From Paenirhizobium cremeum (GTDB lineage: Bacteria > Pseudomonadota > Alphaproteobacteria > Rhizobiales > Rhizobiaceae): a stretch of 64,000 bases of DNA. The translations under genes were made by a program, and so were the position numbers. This document shows positions 10,035 through 18,441 of the stretch, piece by piece; position 1 is the stretch's first letter; each line of letters opens with the position of its first letter. The stretch lies in the NCBI RefSeq assembly GCF_022884085.1, contig NZ_JAGGCS010000005.1:124001-188000 (forward strand). Direction: 5' to 3'. The notes beneath the pieces were generated by a model, which searched no databases, was not told the origin of the DNA, and was given only the letters and a program-made list of their open reading frames with translations.

Positions 10035-10505
10035 TCAATCCGCCAGCGGTGCATCGATCGGCGGGCCGACGATTTCCATGCCGAATTCCAAAGCAAGCTG
10101 CGGAATGTCCGCGGTCGGGCGGCCCTTCATCGCCGGCATGAACTGTTCGAAGCCGCCGGGGGTGAGCAGCACCACCATGCGCAGCGGCGTCGTCTCGAAA
10201 TTGCGGAAGGCATGCGGCTTGCCGCGCGGAATGGCGGCAAAGCCGCCCGGGCCGGTGCGGAAGCGTTCGCTGCCGCAGATGAAGTCGCCGATGCCTTCAA
10301 GCACGTAGAGCACTTCGTCGGCATCGTGATGGATATGCAGCGGCGGTCCCGATTGCGGTGCGACGATGATCTCCGTCAGCGAGAAGGCGCCGTTGGTGTG
10401 CTGGCTTTCGACGCGCATGGCAATCTGCTCGCCGGGCAGCGGCTGGAACCAGTCGCGGCTCTCGGCGGAGTGGAAAAGATGGGTGCTCAGTCCTTTGTCG
10501 GTCAT
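10035..10505 (-). CDS. Cupin-domain protein
   Basis: A 156-residue single-cupin protein. Motif 1 is visible as PPLHIHHDADEVLYVLEG (His-x-His, Asp, Glu) and motif 2 as IPRGKPHAFRNF, so a divalent metal site is likely. It continues to VVLLTPGGFEQFM, a tail seen in quercetinase-like and other uncharacterised cupins. The start at 10505 is supported by AAGGAG eight bases upstream; a start 33 bases earlier has none. It lies 124 bases downstream of a same-strand AraC regulator that may control it. The pair is bracketed by two copies of the ppdK 3' end. Substrate unknown. Confidence 0.82.
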   Translation of the reverse strand: MTDKGLSTHLFHSAESRDWFQPLPGEQIAMRVESQHTNGAFSLTEIIVAPQSGPPLHIHHDADEVLYVLEGIGDFICGSERFRTGPGGFAAIPRGKPHAFRNFETTPLRMVVLLTPGGFEQFMPAMKGRPTADIPQLALEFGMEIVGPPIDAPLAD

Positions 10506-10629
10506 GTCGGTCACTCCTTCTCTGAATGTTCGAGCCACCGGGCGAGGACCGGCGGCGGCGAGACCCTAGACAGGGAGGGACGGGCATTCCTGCACGCATC
10601 CGGCACGACTGGAACGAAACCGATGGAAA

Positions 10630-11541
10630 TCAGGCCCGGCCGCGGCGCCAGCGAAACGGGCTCACGCCGGTCTGCCGGAGGAAGGTGCGGGAGAAATGGC
10701 TCTGGTCGGCGAAGCCGCAGGCCTGGGCGATTTGCGAGATCGGCAGCTCCGAGCGCAACAGCAGATCCTTGGCTCGCGCGATCCGCCGCGCCTGCAGCCA
10801 GCCATGCGGCGTCTGCCCGGTCGAGGCCCGGAAGGCACGGGTAAAATGGTCCGGCGAAAGGCCGAGCGCCCGCGCGATTTCGCGGATCGAGGTCGATCGC
10901 CCGGAGGCATCGTCCAGCATTTCCAGCGCTCGGCGCTCCTGCCAGGCCGCGAGCCCGCCGCGTGCCGGTCGATGACCTGAGGTTATTCCGCCATAGCGCC
11001 GCACGAAATGGGCGCCCAGGCCCAGCAGCAGATGTTCGTTGAGCAGGCCGTTCACCTCCGCCTCCGGCGTCGCGAGCGCCTCGACGAGGACCGGCGCCAG
11101 CTGATCGACCAGCGGGTCGGTCGTGCGCCAGGGGTCGGGGGCGCGCAGTCCCGCGATTGTATCGGCATCGGCGCCGTCCACCACATGCTCGATGGCGCGC
11201 ACGGGCACATGGAACATCAGCGTGTCGACCGGATGCAGCAAACGCCCGCAGGCATCACCCAAACGCAGGTCGATAATGTTGAGCGTCCCGCGCCGCGCGG
11301 CATCCGGACGCTCCAGCCGCCCGTCGAGCTTGAACTCGTGCGCCGGATGGTCGCGCAGCTGGTAGAGCACGACAAAGGCCTCTTCGCCGGTCATTTTCGC
11401 CACATGCTCCCGCCCGGCAACAATCTGTGGCCTGAATCGGGTGACGCTGATCGCCGACTCTCCGGCGGGCGCCATCAGCGCCGGCTGACATCCCGGAAAG
11501 GCCGGGCGGCGAAGCGAGGTGGATTGTCTCATTCTCTGCAT
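10630..11541 (-). CDS. AraC-family transcriptional regulator
   Basis: A 303-residue regulator. The C-terminal 100 residues contain the two AraC helix-turn-helix motifs ([25 protein letters not shown], in two parts, and [21 protein letters not shown]). The N-terminal 190 residues are a ligand-sensing region of no class I recognise. An alternative ATG sits nine bases downstream at 11532. It is followed on the same strand by the cupin gene, its likely target. It belongs to the roughly 1.8-kb segment between the two ppdK 3' ends, so it may be a lateral acquisition. Confidence 0.9.
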   Translation of the reverse strand: MQRMRQSTSLRRPAFPGCQPALMAPAGESAISVTRFRPQIVAGREHVAKMTGEEAFVVLYQLRDHPAHEFKLDGRLERPDAARRGTLNIIDLRLGDACGRLLHPVDTLMFHVPVRAIEHVVDGADADTIAGLRAPDPWRTTDPLVDQLAPVLVEALATPEAEVNGLLNEHLLLGLGAHFVRRYGGITSGHRPARGGLAAWQERRALEMLDDASGRSTSIREIARALGLSPDHFTRAFRASTGQTPHGWLQARRIARAKDLLLRSELPISQIAQACGFADQSHFSRTFLRQTGVSPFRWRRGRA

Positions 11542-11732
11542 GGCGCATCTCTAAGATCCGGGAGAGCGCCGTCCCATTCGCCCAGTCCGGTGATCCCGGC
11601 CCGGATTGTGCATGTTTCGAAGGTAGAGAAAAGTGCCATCTCAGGTCACGCGTTCTGTTTTCGCGGCCGGGCGCCGCCGCTGCCCGGCGAGCCGGAAATC
11701 ACCGCGTCACTGGTCGGCCGCTCTTCGAGCGC

Positions 11733-11963
11733 GATTTCGACGGCGTCGGCGAACTGATCCGCATCGCCGCCGACCGGGGCCGCCAGACGCGACCCGACAT
11801 GAAGCTCGGGATCTGCGGCGAGCATGGCGGCGATCCGGCCTCCATCCATTTCTGCGAGAGCGCCGGGCTCGATTACGTCTCGTGTTCGCCCTTCCGCGTG
11901 CCGATTGCCCGGCTCTGCGCCGCGCAGGCGGCCATCGGCAAAGCCGCGAAAGTGGATCAGTAG
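11733..11963 (+). pseudogene. Remnant of the 3' end of a second ppdK copy
   Basis: An open frame without a start codon encodes 68 residues nearly identical to the last residues of PpdK ([25 protein letters not shown] with the catalytic Cys, [11 protein letters not shown]) plus a few extra residues (KVDQ) before TAG. By hand, positions 9723-9926 and 11733-11936 differ at about 25 of 204 bases, yet only two codons change the residue. The upstream 85 percent of the gene is missing. The synonymous pattern says the fragment comes from a functional diverged ppdK, not from neutral decay of a local copy. Its stop overlaps the stop of the convergent 11957-12289 gene. Confidence 0.9.
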
Positions 11964-12289
11964 CCGGGAACGGCTGGCACCTCTCGCCGAAGATCCGGCT
12001 CGTCGTGAATGAAGGTGATCTGCAGCGTCGCCATCCGTTCGGATGCCGGATCGGACGTGCCCGCCGTCTCGGCAGGCTGGTCGATGTGAATGCACCCTTC
12101 GTTCAGCAAGGCATGGAATCTGGGATAGGCGCCTGCGGGCAGCGTTATGCGGATGGTGTTCATGATGTTTGAATACATCTGCACGTCATCGATCCATCCG
12201 CCAAGTGCATTGACGGTGTCGAAGACGAAGCTGGTGGCGTCCTTTCTCTCCCGCCGCGTGATGGCGCTGAGCATAAGCAGCCGGTTCAT
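11957..12289 (-). CDS. Conserved-looking hypothetical protein, 110 residues
   Basis: I do not recognise the family. The protein is small, soluble, without signal peptide or membrane segment, and has a credible mixed composition: [22 protein letters not shown], then [16 protein letters not shown], then [21 protein letters not shown] lies about eight bases before the ATG at 12289. It is divergent from the membrane protein at 12410 and its stop overlaps the ppdK remnant. Coding is favoured because the alternative frames over this stretch are Arg/Pro-rich shadows. Confidence 0.65.
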   Translation of the reverse strand: MNRLLMLSAITRRERKDATSFVFDTVNALGGWIDDVQMYSNIMNTIRITLPAGAYPRFHALLNEGCIHIDQPAETAGTSDPASERMATLQITFIHDEPDLRREVPAVPGY

Positions 12290-12409
12290 GGTCGATTTCC
12301 GGGTGAAGACCTGCTTTTCGACATTGCGCGGGGAGCGGATGACAAATCAAGCGGTTTGTGGAATAGCCGGTTGCCAACAGCAAACCGCATCAGCAGGGAA
12401 GCGGCCCGA

Positions 12410-13345
12410 ATGACCAAACGGCGCCAGCAGCAACGCGCGAAGAAAAGACGGCAGGGGCAGGCGGGGACCGCCTCTCCGCCGGCAGCGGCAATTCCTGCCG
12501 CCGGGCAGGAGCAATCGCCCGTTCCCGCCGGAACGCGGCCGGATTTTCTCCGCATCCTCCGGACCTCCTCCTTCCGCTGGTCGCTTTCGCTGCTGTTGTT
12601 CGGCTTCTTCTTGCTGCTTCTGTCGCAGACGATCCCCCACGACTACGGTTTCCTGGAACTCGGTTTTCTCTTCACGCTGTCGATCTACGATATCGTTCTG
12701 GCCATGCTTGGCCTCGCCGTTGCCTGCGCGATGGCGCCGCGCGCCGCCGACATGCGGACGATCGTGCTGGTCTTCTTCGCCGTATTGGCCGGCATGCTCA
12801 TGTTTTTCGATCCGATCTTCCGGGCGATCTTCGCAAGCCCGCTCGGCGAATACCTGTTCCTGATCGCGCCGGCCGCCGTCATGCTGACGGGGGCGTCCCT
12901 GTGGGTTGCCGGCGTATGGCGCCAGCGTGTCGTTCTGCTCGCCGCGGCTGTCGTGGCCTTCTCGCTGTCTCTGTTCATCGGGCTTGACGATCTGGGCATC
13001 GGCATTTTCGATTTCACCGCCGGCAGCGTGCTTTGCGCGCTGTGGCTGGTCGTGGCTCCGGCCCTCCCGCTTCGCCGGTTCCGCGGGCCGTGGCTCACCA
13101 TTCCCTCCCGCATCATCGGAAGCTGGCTGGTGGTCATCGGCATCATCGTCCTTGCTTCGCTTTACGTGCCGTTGCCGGTCAAGGCGCCGTCGCTGCCGGA
13201 TCCCTCCATGCCGGACGGCGGGGCGACCATGGAACTGCAGATTCCCGACGATGGGTCTGCCCCGACGCTGAACGGGGAGGAACTGCCGCTCGATCTGTTG
13301 GAGCCGGGTGACGGGCTGGAGGCTCCCGATCCGTCATCGCAGTGA
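12410..13345 (+). CDS. Hypothetical multi-pass membrane protein
   Basis: A 311-residue protein. A basic, Gln-rich cytoplasmic N-terminus (TKRRQQQRAKKRRQGQ) and a Pro/Ala linker lead to about seven hydrophobic segments, from WSLSLLLFGFFLLLLS to WLVVIGIIVLASLYV. A 50-residue acidic Pro-rich tail follows. No catalytic motif is visible. I prefer the ATG at 12410 because the longer in-frame start at 12356 adds a leader of poor character. It lies 87 bp before the DUF1499 gene on the same strand, and both are membrane proteins, so they may form an operon. Confidence 0.78.
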   Translation: MTKRRQQQRAKKRRQGQAGTASPPAAAIPAAGQEQSPVPAGTRPDFLRILRTSSFRWSLSLLLFGFFLLLLSQTIPHDYGFLELGFLFTLSIYDIVLAMLGLAVACAMAPRAADMRTIVLVFFAVLAGMLMFFDPIFRAIFASPLGEYLFLIAPAAVMLTGASLWVAGVWRQRVVLLAAAVVAFSLSLFIGLDDLGIGIFDFTAGSVLCALWLVVAPALPLRRFRGPWLTIPSRIIGSWLVVIGIIVLASLYVPLPVKAPSLPDPSMPDGGATMELQIPDDGSAPTLNGEELPLDLLEPGDGLEAPDPSSQ

Positions 13346-13432
13346 TCCGGGCCGCTTGTCGGTCTCGCGGGCAGCGGCTAAACAAGGTGTTGACGTGCTT
13401 CGCTTTCTCCCCGCCATCACCGGTGCCTGCAG

Positions 13433-14341
13433 ATGACCATCCGCTACGACCGTCCCGTCTCCCGATCGGCCTTTCTGGCGATGCGGCTCGGCTTCTTTTC
13501 GGCCGGTATGCTGGTGCTGGTCATCCTTGCCCATCGTTTCGGTCCCTTGAAAGCGCCGGACTTCGTAGCCCTCGTTCTTTTGTCGGGCATACCGGCGGCG
13601 CAGGCGGTTCCGCTGGCGCTGATCGGCCTTGCGCGGCTCTGGTATGTGGGCGCGCTCGGCGGCATCGCCGCGTTGAAGGCGCTTGTCTATGCCGCAATCC
13701 CGCTGGCCCTGATCGGCTTCGCGGCCTTTCGTTACTTCGAGCGCCCGCCGATCTACGACGTTTCGACGGACCTTGTCGATCCGCCCGGCTGGCTGATGCC
13801 CCCCGACGCCGACCAGCGCTGGCTGCAGCGACCGCCGATCACGCCGGAAAGCCGCGAACTGCAATATCTTGCCTATCCCGGTCTGACCGGGCGGCGTTAC
13901 GACGGTGCGCTGGACCGCGTGTATGAAGCGGTCCGGAAAGTTGCCGACCAGAGCCGGCTTGAGATCGTCGCAAGCCGGGGCCAGGAATATGCGATGCCGG
14001 AATTCCAGCCGCGTGCCGCGGCGGCGGCGGAAGAGGAGAACGCCGATGCTTTGCCGCGCAGCGTCCCCGTGCCGCGTCCGCGTCCGGAGCCCAAGACCGC
14101 GCCTGTCTATGCCGAGGCTGAGCCCGAGGGAACCGTGCGCATTCAGGCGAAAACCCGAACCCTCCTGCTCGGCCTGCCGTTCGACGTGCTGATCCGTCTG
14201 CGCGAGGAAGCCGAGATGACCCTCGTCGATGTCCGGGTCGAAAGCCGCTACGGTCCCCACGATCTCGGCATCGGTACCGAAATCGCCGAACATTTCCTGC
14301 ATATGCTGGATGCTGAGTTGCTCGGCATCGCCGGTGACTGA
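13433..14341 (+). CDS. DUF1499 membrane protein
   Basis: A 302-residue protein with three hydrophobic N-terminal segments (about residues 15-35, 42-65 and 70-95), then a soluble domain with DUF1499 character: YPGLTGRRYDGALDRVYEAV, later LLLGLPFDVLIRLREE and DVRVESRYGPHDLGIG. Between the two halves of the domain, about residues 180-235, is a Pro/Arg/Glu-rich insertion of low complexity. The function of the family is not established. It follows the 12410 membrane gene and runs convergently into the metallo-beta-lactamase gene, 26 bp away. Confidence 0.8.
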   Translation: MTIRYDRPVSRSAFLAMRLGFFSAGMLVLVILAHRFGPLKAPDFVALVLLSGIPAAQAVPLALIGLARLWYVGALGGIAALKALVYAAIPLALIGFAAFRYFERPPIYDVSTDLVDPPGWLMPPDADQRWLQRPPITPESRELQYLAYPGLTGRRYDGALDRVYEAVRKVADQSRLEIVASRGQEYAMPEFQPRAAAAAEEENADALPRSVPVPRPRPEPKTAPVYAEAEPEGTVRIQAKTRTLLLGLPFDVLIRLREEAEMTLVDVRVESRYGPHDLGIGTEIAEHFLHMLDAELLGIAGD

Positions 14342-14367
14342 CGGATATCGGATCGGGAAGGGGCTGT

Positions 14368-15294
14368 TCAGCTCTTCCGGTAGATGCCGCCAAGCCGCGG
14401 AGGACCGTCCGTCAGCACCTCGCCCTTTTCAACGAGGTCCTCGATATGGGCGAGCACGGAAAGTGCTGCGGCCCCGTGAAGCTTCGGATCGGTATCGCGA
14501 TAGATCGCTTTCACCATGTCGGCGATCAGCCGGTCCCCGCCCTTGATGCGTTCCAGTATGGCCCGCTCGCGCATCCGGCGGTGGGTACGCAATCCGCGCA
14601 GAAACGCGGGCGGATCCTTCACCGGTCCGCCATGACCGGGAAAATAGATCCGGTCATCGCGGGCAAGCAGCCTCTCCAGCGATGCCATGTAATCGCCCAT
14701 GGCGCCATCGGGCGGCGCCACGATCGACGTCGCCCAGGCCATCACGTGATCGGCGGAAAAGACAATACCCGCATCGTCGAGCGCGAAGGCGGCGTGATTG
14801 GCGGTGTGTCCGGGCGTGAGGATCGCTGTAAGCTGCCATCCGTCGCCTTCCACCTTGTCGCCCTCGCCAAGCGAAATGTCGGGCGTGAATTCGGTGTCCG
14901 AGCTTTCGGCAAAGGGATTGGTCTCGCCTTCATGCAAGGGGCGCGATGGCCGGTGGGGGCCTTCCGCAACGATCGTCGCACCGGTTTCCGCTTTCAGCCG
15001 GCGCGAAAGCGGCGAATGGTCCTTGTGCGTATGGCTGACGGCGATATGGGTCACTTCGCGCCCGGCAAGCGCGGTCATCAACGCGCGGAAATGGGCTTCG
15101 TCTTCGGGGCCGGGATCGATCACGCAGACCGAGCGGTGGCCGACGATATAGGTATTGGTGCCGTGAAAGGTGAAAGGACCCGGATTGTTGACCGTGATCC
15201 TCTGTACCTTGTCGGCTACCGGTACTGCCTCGCCGTAGGAAGGCTGGAAGCTCAGGTCGAATTCGGGAGGCTTCGGGGCGTCTGAGCCGCTCAT
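14368..15294 (-). CDS. Metallo-beta-lactamase-fold hydrolase
   Basis: A 308-residue enzyme of the LACTB2/glyoxalase II-like group. Zinc motifs: HTHKDH (HxHxDH) near residue 85, TPGHTANH, FSADHVMAW and FPGHGGP; a C-terminal winged-helix-like region (LHGAAALSVLAHIEDLVEKGEV) is typical of LACTB2. LACTB2 relatives are RNases or thioester hydrolases; the substrate here is unknown. Its start overlaps the stop of the 15291 cupin by four bases, so the two are translationally coupled on the minus strand. Confidence 0.88.
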   Translation of the reverse strand: MSGSDAPKPPEFDLSFQPSYGEAVPVADKVQRITVNNPGPFTFHGTNTYIVGHRSVCVIDPGPEDEAHFRALMTALAGREVTHIAVSHTHKDHSPLSRRLKAETGATIVAEGPHRPSRPLHEGETNPFAESSDTEFTPDISLGEGDKVEGDGWQLTAILTPGHTANHAAFALDDAGIVFSADHVMAWATSIVAPPDGAMGDYMASLERLLARDDRIYFPGHGGPVKDPPAFLRGLRTHRRMRERAILERIKGGDRLIADMVKAIYRDTDPKLHGAAALSVLAHIEDLVEKGEVLTDGPPRLGGIYRKS

Positions 15295-15587
15295 TTGTAT
15301 TCTATCTCGATGAAAGACATGGGGGCCTCGCCGCCGTTGACGACATTGTGCTCGACACCGGCTTCCCGGCGATAGACTTCGCCTGCCTTGCTCGTTACCC
15401 GGCGTTCGCCTCCGGCATCCTCGATGAGAAAGTGGCAGTCGGTCATCGGCACCACCACATAGCCGAGGCCGTGGGCATGATGACCGGTGGCCGCGCCGGG
15501 CTCGAAATCCCAGCGCGTCACGCGGACCACGGCATCATCAATGATAACAGTGGAAATGGCGGGCGGTCGGGCGGAATATCCAGGCAT
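15291..15587 (-). CDS. Small cupin-domain protein
   Basis: A 98-residue single cupin: GAATGHHAHGLGYVVVPMTD is motif 1 (His-His-x-His) and GEVYRREAGVEHNVVN motif 2. No signal peptide. It overlaps the downstream metallo-beta-lactamase-fold gene by four bases (ATGA), so the two were probably inherited as a unit. Small cupins like this bind metal and are usually isomerases, dioxygenases or sensors; none can be singled out from sequence alone. Confidence 0.83.
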   Translation of the reverse strand: MPGYSARPPAISTVIIDDAVVRVTRWDFEPGAATGHHAHGLGYVVVPMTDCHFLIEDAGGERRVTSKAGEVYRREAGVEHNVVNGGEAPMSFIEIEYK

Positions 15588-15701
15588 TTGCTCTCCTGTC
15601 GCATGGCTTGGGCCCAGATATCGGCCGAAGCGTTGCCGCCGTAAAGGGGTTTCGACAGAAGCGGCAGGCAGTTTTCAGGTTTCCGCCCGAAGAAGGGAGG
15701 A

Positions 15702-16262
15702 TCAGGCGGCGTGTCGTGCGTGCCGACCTTCTTCCACCTCTTCGACGATCTTGGCGACGAACGCGCCGAGATCCGCCGGCGAGCGCGAGGTGATGATGCC
15801 ATGGTCGGTGACCACGGCCTCGTCCTTCCAGATGGCGCCCGCATTGCGCAGATCCGTCTTGATCGAAGCGTAGGATGTAGCCTGGCGTCCCCGCAGGGCA
15901 TCGGCCTCGACCAGAAGCCAGGGACCGTGGCAGATTGCGGCGATCGGTTTTCCGGATTTCACGAAGGCGCGGACCAGTTCGACGACGGCTCCTTCCTTGC
16001 GCAGGAGGTCCGGATTGATCTGGCCGCCAGGAATGACCAGGGCGTCGTAATCGTCGACCGAGACCTCGCCGACGGTCGTGTCGACATCTACGGTGTCGCC
16101 CCAGTTCTTTTCGGCCCAGCTCTTGATCGGCTCGGGGGTCAGCGAGGCAATGGAGACTGTTGCGCCGCGCGCCCTGAGTTCGTCGCGCGGCACGCGCAGT
16201 TCCGAGCGTTCGTAGCCGTGGGTGGCGAGGATGAGAATGCGGGCGGATTTGATAGAGGGCAT
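15702..16262 (-). CDS. DJ-1/PfpI-family protein
   Basis: A 186-residue class-I glutamine-amidotransferase-like protein of the PfpI/YhbO group. The nucleophile elbow is AICHGPWLL (Cys about residue 110) and the upstream Glu and loop are GYERSELRVP; DALVIPGGQINPD is the family's oxyanion strand. Members act as chaperones, glyoxalase III or deglycase-like stress proteins; protease activity is disputed. It lies 114 bp upstream of the small cupin gene on the same strand, in a transcript that could also include the metallo-hydrolase. Confidence 0.9.
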   Translation of the reverse strand: MPSIKSARILILATHGYERSELRVPRDELRARGATVSIASLTPEPIKSWAEKNWGDTVDVDTTVGEVSVDDYDALVIPGGQINPDLLRKEGAVVELVRAFVKSGKPIAAICHGPWLLVEADALRGRQATSYASIKTDLRNAGAIWKDEAVVTDHGIITSRSPADLGAFVAKIVEEVEEGRHARHAA

Positions 16263-16492
16263 GGGAAGATATCCTTTCTCGTCTCGATCTTCACTTCGGG
16301 TGAGATAAGGAAAACCAATGGCGACCGGGATCGTTCCCCGGCATCGCCTCTGTCGGGGAGCCGATCCCTTGAGGGAAAGAAGGAAGAAGCCTCAAAAAAA
16401 CGCCGGAAGGTCATTGCCGCCGGCCGGAGGCTTTGCTAATCAGGCGGCCACTTGCGGATCGCGGCCTTAGGCCAAGCACCGATCCGTCCCGG

Positions 16493-16567
16493 TGGGGCGT
16501 AGCCAAGCGGTAAGGCAGCGGTTTTTGGTACCGCCATCCCCTGGTTCGAATCCAGGCGCCCCAGCCA
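16493..16567 (+). tRNA. tRNA-Gln (anticodon UUG)
   Basis: A full cloverleaf: acceptor TGGGGCG paired with CGCCCCA, anticodon stem GCGGT/ACCGC around loop TTTTGGT (anticodon TTG), T-arm CTGG-TTCGAAT-CCAG, discriminator G and an encoded CCA at 16565-16567. The U-A first pair is typical of bacterial tRNA-Gln. No clear promoter was identified upstream. Confidence 0.97.
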
Positions 16568-17018
16568 CCTTTTCCCTCATTTCTGCATTTGCCGGGCGCA
16601 ATTTTGCCGTTCGGGTAAGATGCCTGGTCAAGCGCAGGAACGGCAGGCAAACAACAGCCCGGTCGTCAGCGAGGCAGAAACGCCTGGACGGCCTTGTCGC
16701 AGGTTTCTGGACCCAGAAGTTGAGCCTGGCTGCGGTAGGCAAGCGTTAACTATGACACTTATATAAAGGCCGGGCTTCCACAAGGTAATGCGTAGAGAAG
16801 AGCGTTGGTTTCGAGTTCCCTTGGGAGGACGTCATCCACGGCGTCCTCCGCAAGACTCCAGCGGCCTGGAAACTGACCTTGCGCGCGATATCGCAGCCTT
16901 GCCCCGGACACCTCCTGTCCAACCTATCCGGCATCCGCTTGCAAGACGCTGTTCCTGACGGATACTGTCAAAAAAAGCCCCCGAACCGCCAGATCGGGAG
17001 CTTCGATGATGGGACGGC
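16568..17018. other. Gene-free stretch with several strong RNA-like stems
   Basis: No coding sequence is supportable. Visible structure: TGCCGTTC (16605-16612) can pair with GAACGGCA (16638-16645), competing with TGCCTG (16621-16626) pairing with CAGGCA (16644-16649); and CTTG-GGAGGACG (16820-16831) pairs with CGTCCTCC-g-CAAG (16842-16854), a 12-bp stem with one bulge, extendable by GAGT/ACTC. An AT-rich TATATAA lies at about 16760. The right end holds the terminator at 16970-17001. A small RNA is possible; I match it to no known family. Confidence 0.4.
16970..17001 (-). terminator. Rho-independent terminator of the 17019 lipoprotein gene
   Basis: Read on the minus strand, GCTCCCGA pairs with TCGGGGGC (one G-T pair) around a nine-base loop and is followed directly by seven T. 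It begins 18 bases after the stop codon of the lipoprotein gene. Confidence 0.85.
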
Positions 17019-17423
17019 TCACTCGGCCGTCAGGAACTCTTCGCAGTAGCTCTTGCCGCCGTCGACGCCGGGCTTGTCGATCACCGTGCGAACGCCGCGG
17101 ATGACGTAGTCGGAGGAAACCGTAAGCTGGACCTCGCAGCGCAGATATTCCGAACGGGCCGGCTTCAGCAGCTTGCCCTTCTTGCCGTCACCGAGATCCT
17201 CGTAGACTGCGGGAACCGTACGGGTCTTGTAGCCGCCGCGCCAGGTGTAGAGCGTGGTTCCGCCGCTTTCGGAATCGCTCGTTGGCGGGCCGAACTTGGC
17301 AAAGAAGGCGCCGGCCGGCTGGCCGTTCCAGCGCGTTTCGATGCCGTTCCTGGCAACGCCCGTTGTTGTGCAGCCGGCAAGCGCCAGCAAGACGCCTGCC
17401 ATGGTGATCACGCGGAAATTCAT
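17019..17423 (-). CDS. Hypothetical lipoprotein
   Basis: A 134-residue protein with a lipoprotein signal: hydrophobic segment then LALAGC at the lipobox (Cys about residue 18). The mature part has a GxPTSDSESGG turn, YTWRGGY and two late cysteines (LRCEVQL, SYCEEF) that may form a disulfide. It resembles small outer-membrane lipoproteins annotated only as hypothetical in rhizobia. The ATG at 17423 has AAGGGA upstream; a longer in-frame start would hide the lipobox. A good terminator follows. Single-gene transcript by context. Confidence 0.82.
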   Translation of the reverse strand: MNFRVITMAGVLLALAGCTTTGVARNGIETRWNGQPAGAFFAKFGPPTSDSESGGTTLYTWRGGYKTRTVPAVYEDLGDGKKGKLLKPARSEYLRCEVQLTVSSDYVIRGVRTVIDKPGVDGGKSYCEEFLTAE

Positions 17424-17669
17424 GTCTCTGTCCCTTGAGCTCTTGTCTGCGAGCCGGCCTGTCTTCGAGCCCAATTCCCCTGGCCCGCCAGCGTCCCGCA
17501 TCACCGGCTTTATCCCCAAATGACAGCGGTGAAAATCATAACTGCGACAAGAACGTGCAATTTTTCTTGATGATGCGGGGAGGCCACGTTTGTCTTAGCT
17601 GCAAAATCCGGGCGCCGGCTCTCTGTCGTGAAAATTTCATCTTTTATCGGAATTTTTCCGCCAACCCGC

Positions 17670-17697
17670 TTGTGCAACAAAAAAGGCTGGACTATAG
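17670..17697 (+). promoter_or_regulatory. Probable sigma-70 promoter of tRNA-Pro
   Basis: TTGTGC (17670-17675), a 16-base spacer and CTATAG (17692-17697) resemble the rhizobial CTTGAC-N17-CTATAT form. The expected transcription start falls just before the tRNA at 17713. Confidence 0.6.
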
Positions 17698-17712
17698 AGG
17701 CGCCACTGGTCA

Positions 17713-17789
17713 CGGAGTGTAGCGCAGTCTGGTAGCGCACCACGTTCGGGACGTGGGGGTCGAGTGTTCGAATCACTCCACTCCGACCA
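17713..17789 (+). tRNA. tRNA-Pro (anticodon CGG)
   Basis: Acceptor CGGAGTG pairs with CACTCCG; anticodon stem CCACG/CGTGG closes loop TTCGGGA (anticodon CGG); T-loop GTTCGAATC; discriminator A; CCA is encoded at 17787-17789. A promoter-like pair lies immediately upstream. Confidence 0.97.
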
Positions 17790-18441
17790 GTTAACCGCCT
17801 GATCCCGAACAGGTTTTCCCGAAAATATCCCGGTAGATACAGCATACGCTTTCGCCTGCGATAGGTCGGAATTGCATTCCCAGCATACGAGGAAAGGGCC
17901 GCCTGCAAGCGCCGGGCGGCGGAATATTCGGACTTTGAATTTCGGGATCGAGCCTCCGACGGAGGCGGGCTGTGGGCCGCCGCCTCGTCCCGTCGAGGGG
18001 GAGATTTGTCTCACATTTTGCGCGGTGAATTTCCGCTTAAACGAATCGTTGGAGGCGTTGCTTATCGAGACGAACGAAAAGCTCCGACCAGGGCGGGACC
18101 CGCAAGTTTAAGGGGTAGGGGGACTGCGGGTCCCTGACCACCATCATGGTGGCTGGCTCTCTGATAGCAGGTCATTTCGCGAGCGCAGCATCGAATTGTG
18201 TTGCTTTCACAGGCACTTGATATGGTCCCTAAACCTGGGTGAACGCATATGGCCGCCTTGTGCCGAAATGAGGCGAAGCAGCCCGGTTTTCTGGTCTTGT
18301 GCTGTCTGGCGGGGACCGGGTATGCCGAGAGCGGGAAGGGCGAAAGCAATACGCTGGATTTTCCGTCCGTTTGCCCCGATATATCGAGGCCAGGCCGGCG
18401 GTTGTTCGTCGCGGCAGGATCTTTCTGTTCAGGGATTTTTT
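17790..18441. other. Long gene-free stretch with palindromes
   Basis: No open frame here has convincing protein character; those present are Pro/Arg-rich or run antisense through the tRNA. Visible structure includes GCCTCC-gac-GGAGGC near 17956-17970, GGGACCCGCA (18095-18104) pairing with TGCGGGTCCC (18125-18134) over a 20-base loop, and CCACCA-tca-TGGTGG just after. These may be small palindromic repeats or parts of an RNA. The right edge must contain the promoter of the DUF922 gene. Confidence 0.4.

Noticed and set aside
9942-11730. The cupin-AraC segment as an insertion sequence or integron cassette
   Set aside because: No transposase, integrase, terminal inverted repeats or attC-like site; the flanking repeats are coding sequence of ppdK, which points to homologous recombination.
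16411-16742. Minus-strand open frames with GWGAWIRTRGW and GAPGFEPGDGGTKN motifs
   Set aside because: Antisense translations of tRNA-Gln; no signal peptide, domain or ribosome site.
17637-18014. Minus-strand open frame with WSDSNTRPP and PERGALPDCATLR motifs
   Set aside because: This is the antisense translation of tRNA-Pro and its flank, a well-known spurious protein; the tRNA explains the sequence.
18196-18441. N-terminal extension of the DUF922 protein to an ATG at 18196
   Set aside because: The 82 added residues are Arg/Cys/Trp-rich with no signal character, while the GTG at 18442 has a ribosome site and starts a proper signal peptide.
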